DNA of 64,000 nucleotides. Origin: Anisakis pegreffii (taxonomy: Eukaryota; Nematoda; Chromadorea; Rhabditida; Anisakidae). The notes beneath the pieces were generated by a model, which saw nothing but the letters and a program-made list of their open reading frames with translations, was not told the origin of the DNA and made no database searches. Positions 63,526 to 64,000 of the stretch are shown piece after piece. Where the stretch lies: assembly GCA_035041965.1 (NCBI GenBank), contig JAPYMA010000319.1, positions 83,602-147,601 on the forward strand, read 5' to 3'. Position 1 is the first letter of the stretch; every line of letters starts with the position of its first letter. Both the position numbers and the translations under genes were made by a program.

Positions 63526-64000
63526 AATAGCAATAGTAATAAAAGAAAAAGAAATAATATCAGTAACATTCAAAACAACAGCAAAACATCTCATTAGTTA
63601 ACCAGAACTAGAACCAAAAAGTAATAAATCAAAAAACTGGAAAGCATAAATTTCTCAAATTATTTTGGATCAACATCATAGTTCTCTGCAATCGAGAACT
63701 CAAAATCCTTACTCGTAAATCTCGGTATATTATCAGATGTTACTTTTTTTCTTGATTTGAATTATCATTATTTTCTATGACTAACTATATCTTTTCATGA
63801 CTGATCGCTACTCAAACATTCCATGATATTTTTTTGAAATGATCAACATATCTAACAAAATCCTCGCAACTACCGCTAACTTGAATGAAATCGGAATAAT
63901 TTTCATGACAACGAAATAAATATGACACCAGCAACCGACAAAACAGCAAACAGCAACACGACCGCAATATTATTATAAAAATGACCGCGAAAAAAGACCG
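63526..64000. other. AT-rich end of window, nothing recognised
   Basis: No exon, repeat or RNA gene seen apart from AT-rich sequence continuing from the minisatellite. Confidence 0.5.

Noticed and set aside
62946..63569. 207-codon minus-strand ORF
   Set aside because: Explained by the 126-bp minisatellite whose period is a multiple of three; no homology or splice signal.
1..64000. tRNA, rRNA, spliced-leader RNA, CRISPR or bacterial operon features
   Set aside because: No T-loop-like GGTTCGAATCC with a matching cloverleaf, no rRNA blocks, no SL1-like sequence and no spaced identical repeats were seen by eye; a covariance-model scan would be decisive.

Overview
The window is animal nuclear DNA, about 36% G+C by eye, with multi-exon genes, long AT-rich introns and intergenic sequence, and intron 3' ends of the TTTCAG/TTTAG type. 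That splice-acceptor style, together with a SIX homeobox gene of the ceh-33/ceh-34 kind, points to a nematode. Introns of 0.2 to 4 kb suggest a species with larger introns than Caenorhabditis, possibly clade III (Spirurina), but the species cannot be fixed from the sequence. There are no bacterial-style operons, no CRISPR arrays, and no tRNA or rRNA genes that I could recognise.

Two protein-coding genes can be rebuilt exon by exon, both on the minus strand. (1) 47868 down to 40671: a SIX1/2 (sine oculis)-class homeobox transcription factor, six exons, 290 residues, complete from ATG to stop. (2) 56728 down to 51243: a CCDC9-like protein, seven exons, 435 residues, with an N-terminal coiled coil, a conserved WD..WD..KT motif and an Arg/Lys/Gly-rich low-complexity body. 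They lie head to tail, about 3.4 kb apart. Neither is represented by one long ORF: apart from one 519-nt exon, the coding sequence is in pieces of 74 to 294 nt. The other long ORFs are about what chance gives in DNA of this composition.

Layout. 1-480: probable 3' end of a plus-strand gene entering from the left. 480-40670: about 40 kb with no gene I can confirm, holding microsatellites, hairpins, a hAT-like MITE, a second MITE apparently split by a palindromic element, a 30-bp tandem repeat, and a few weak exon candidates (notably two similar first-exon-like segments at 24.05 and 25.72 kb). Much of it lies 3' of the SIX gene and could hold regulatory DNA. 40671-47868: SIX gene. 47869-51242: intergenic. 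51243-56728: CCDC9-like gene, with a plus-strand first-exon-like segment inside its last intron. 56729-61977: AT-rich intergenic. 61978-62271: GC-rich segment with a doubtful minus-strand reading frame. 62300-63530: low-complexity poly-T tract, TAGTAACT-rich repeats and a 126-bp minisatellite.

The two genes have no evident functional link. The SIX protein is a developmental regulator expected to act with an Eyes-absent cofactor; the CCDC9-like protein belongs to a poorly characterised family whose vertebrate members are associated with RNA-binding complexes. No previously undescribed system stands out. The most interesting items are the intact SIX gene beside a large gene-poor flank, the apparent nested transposon, and the paired first-exon-like segments.
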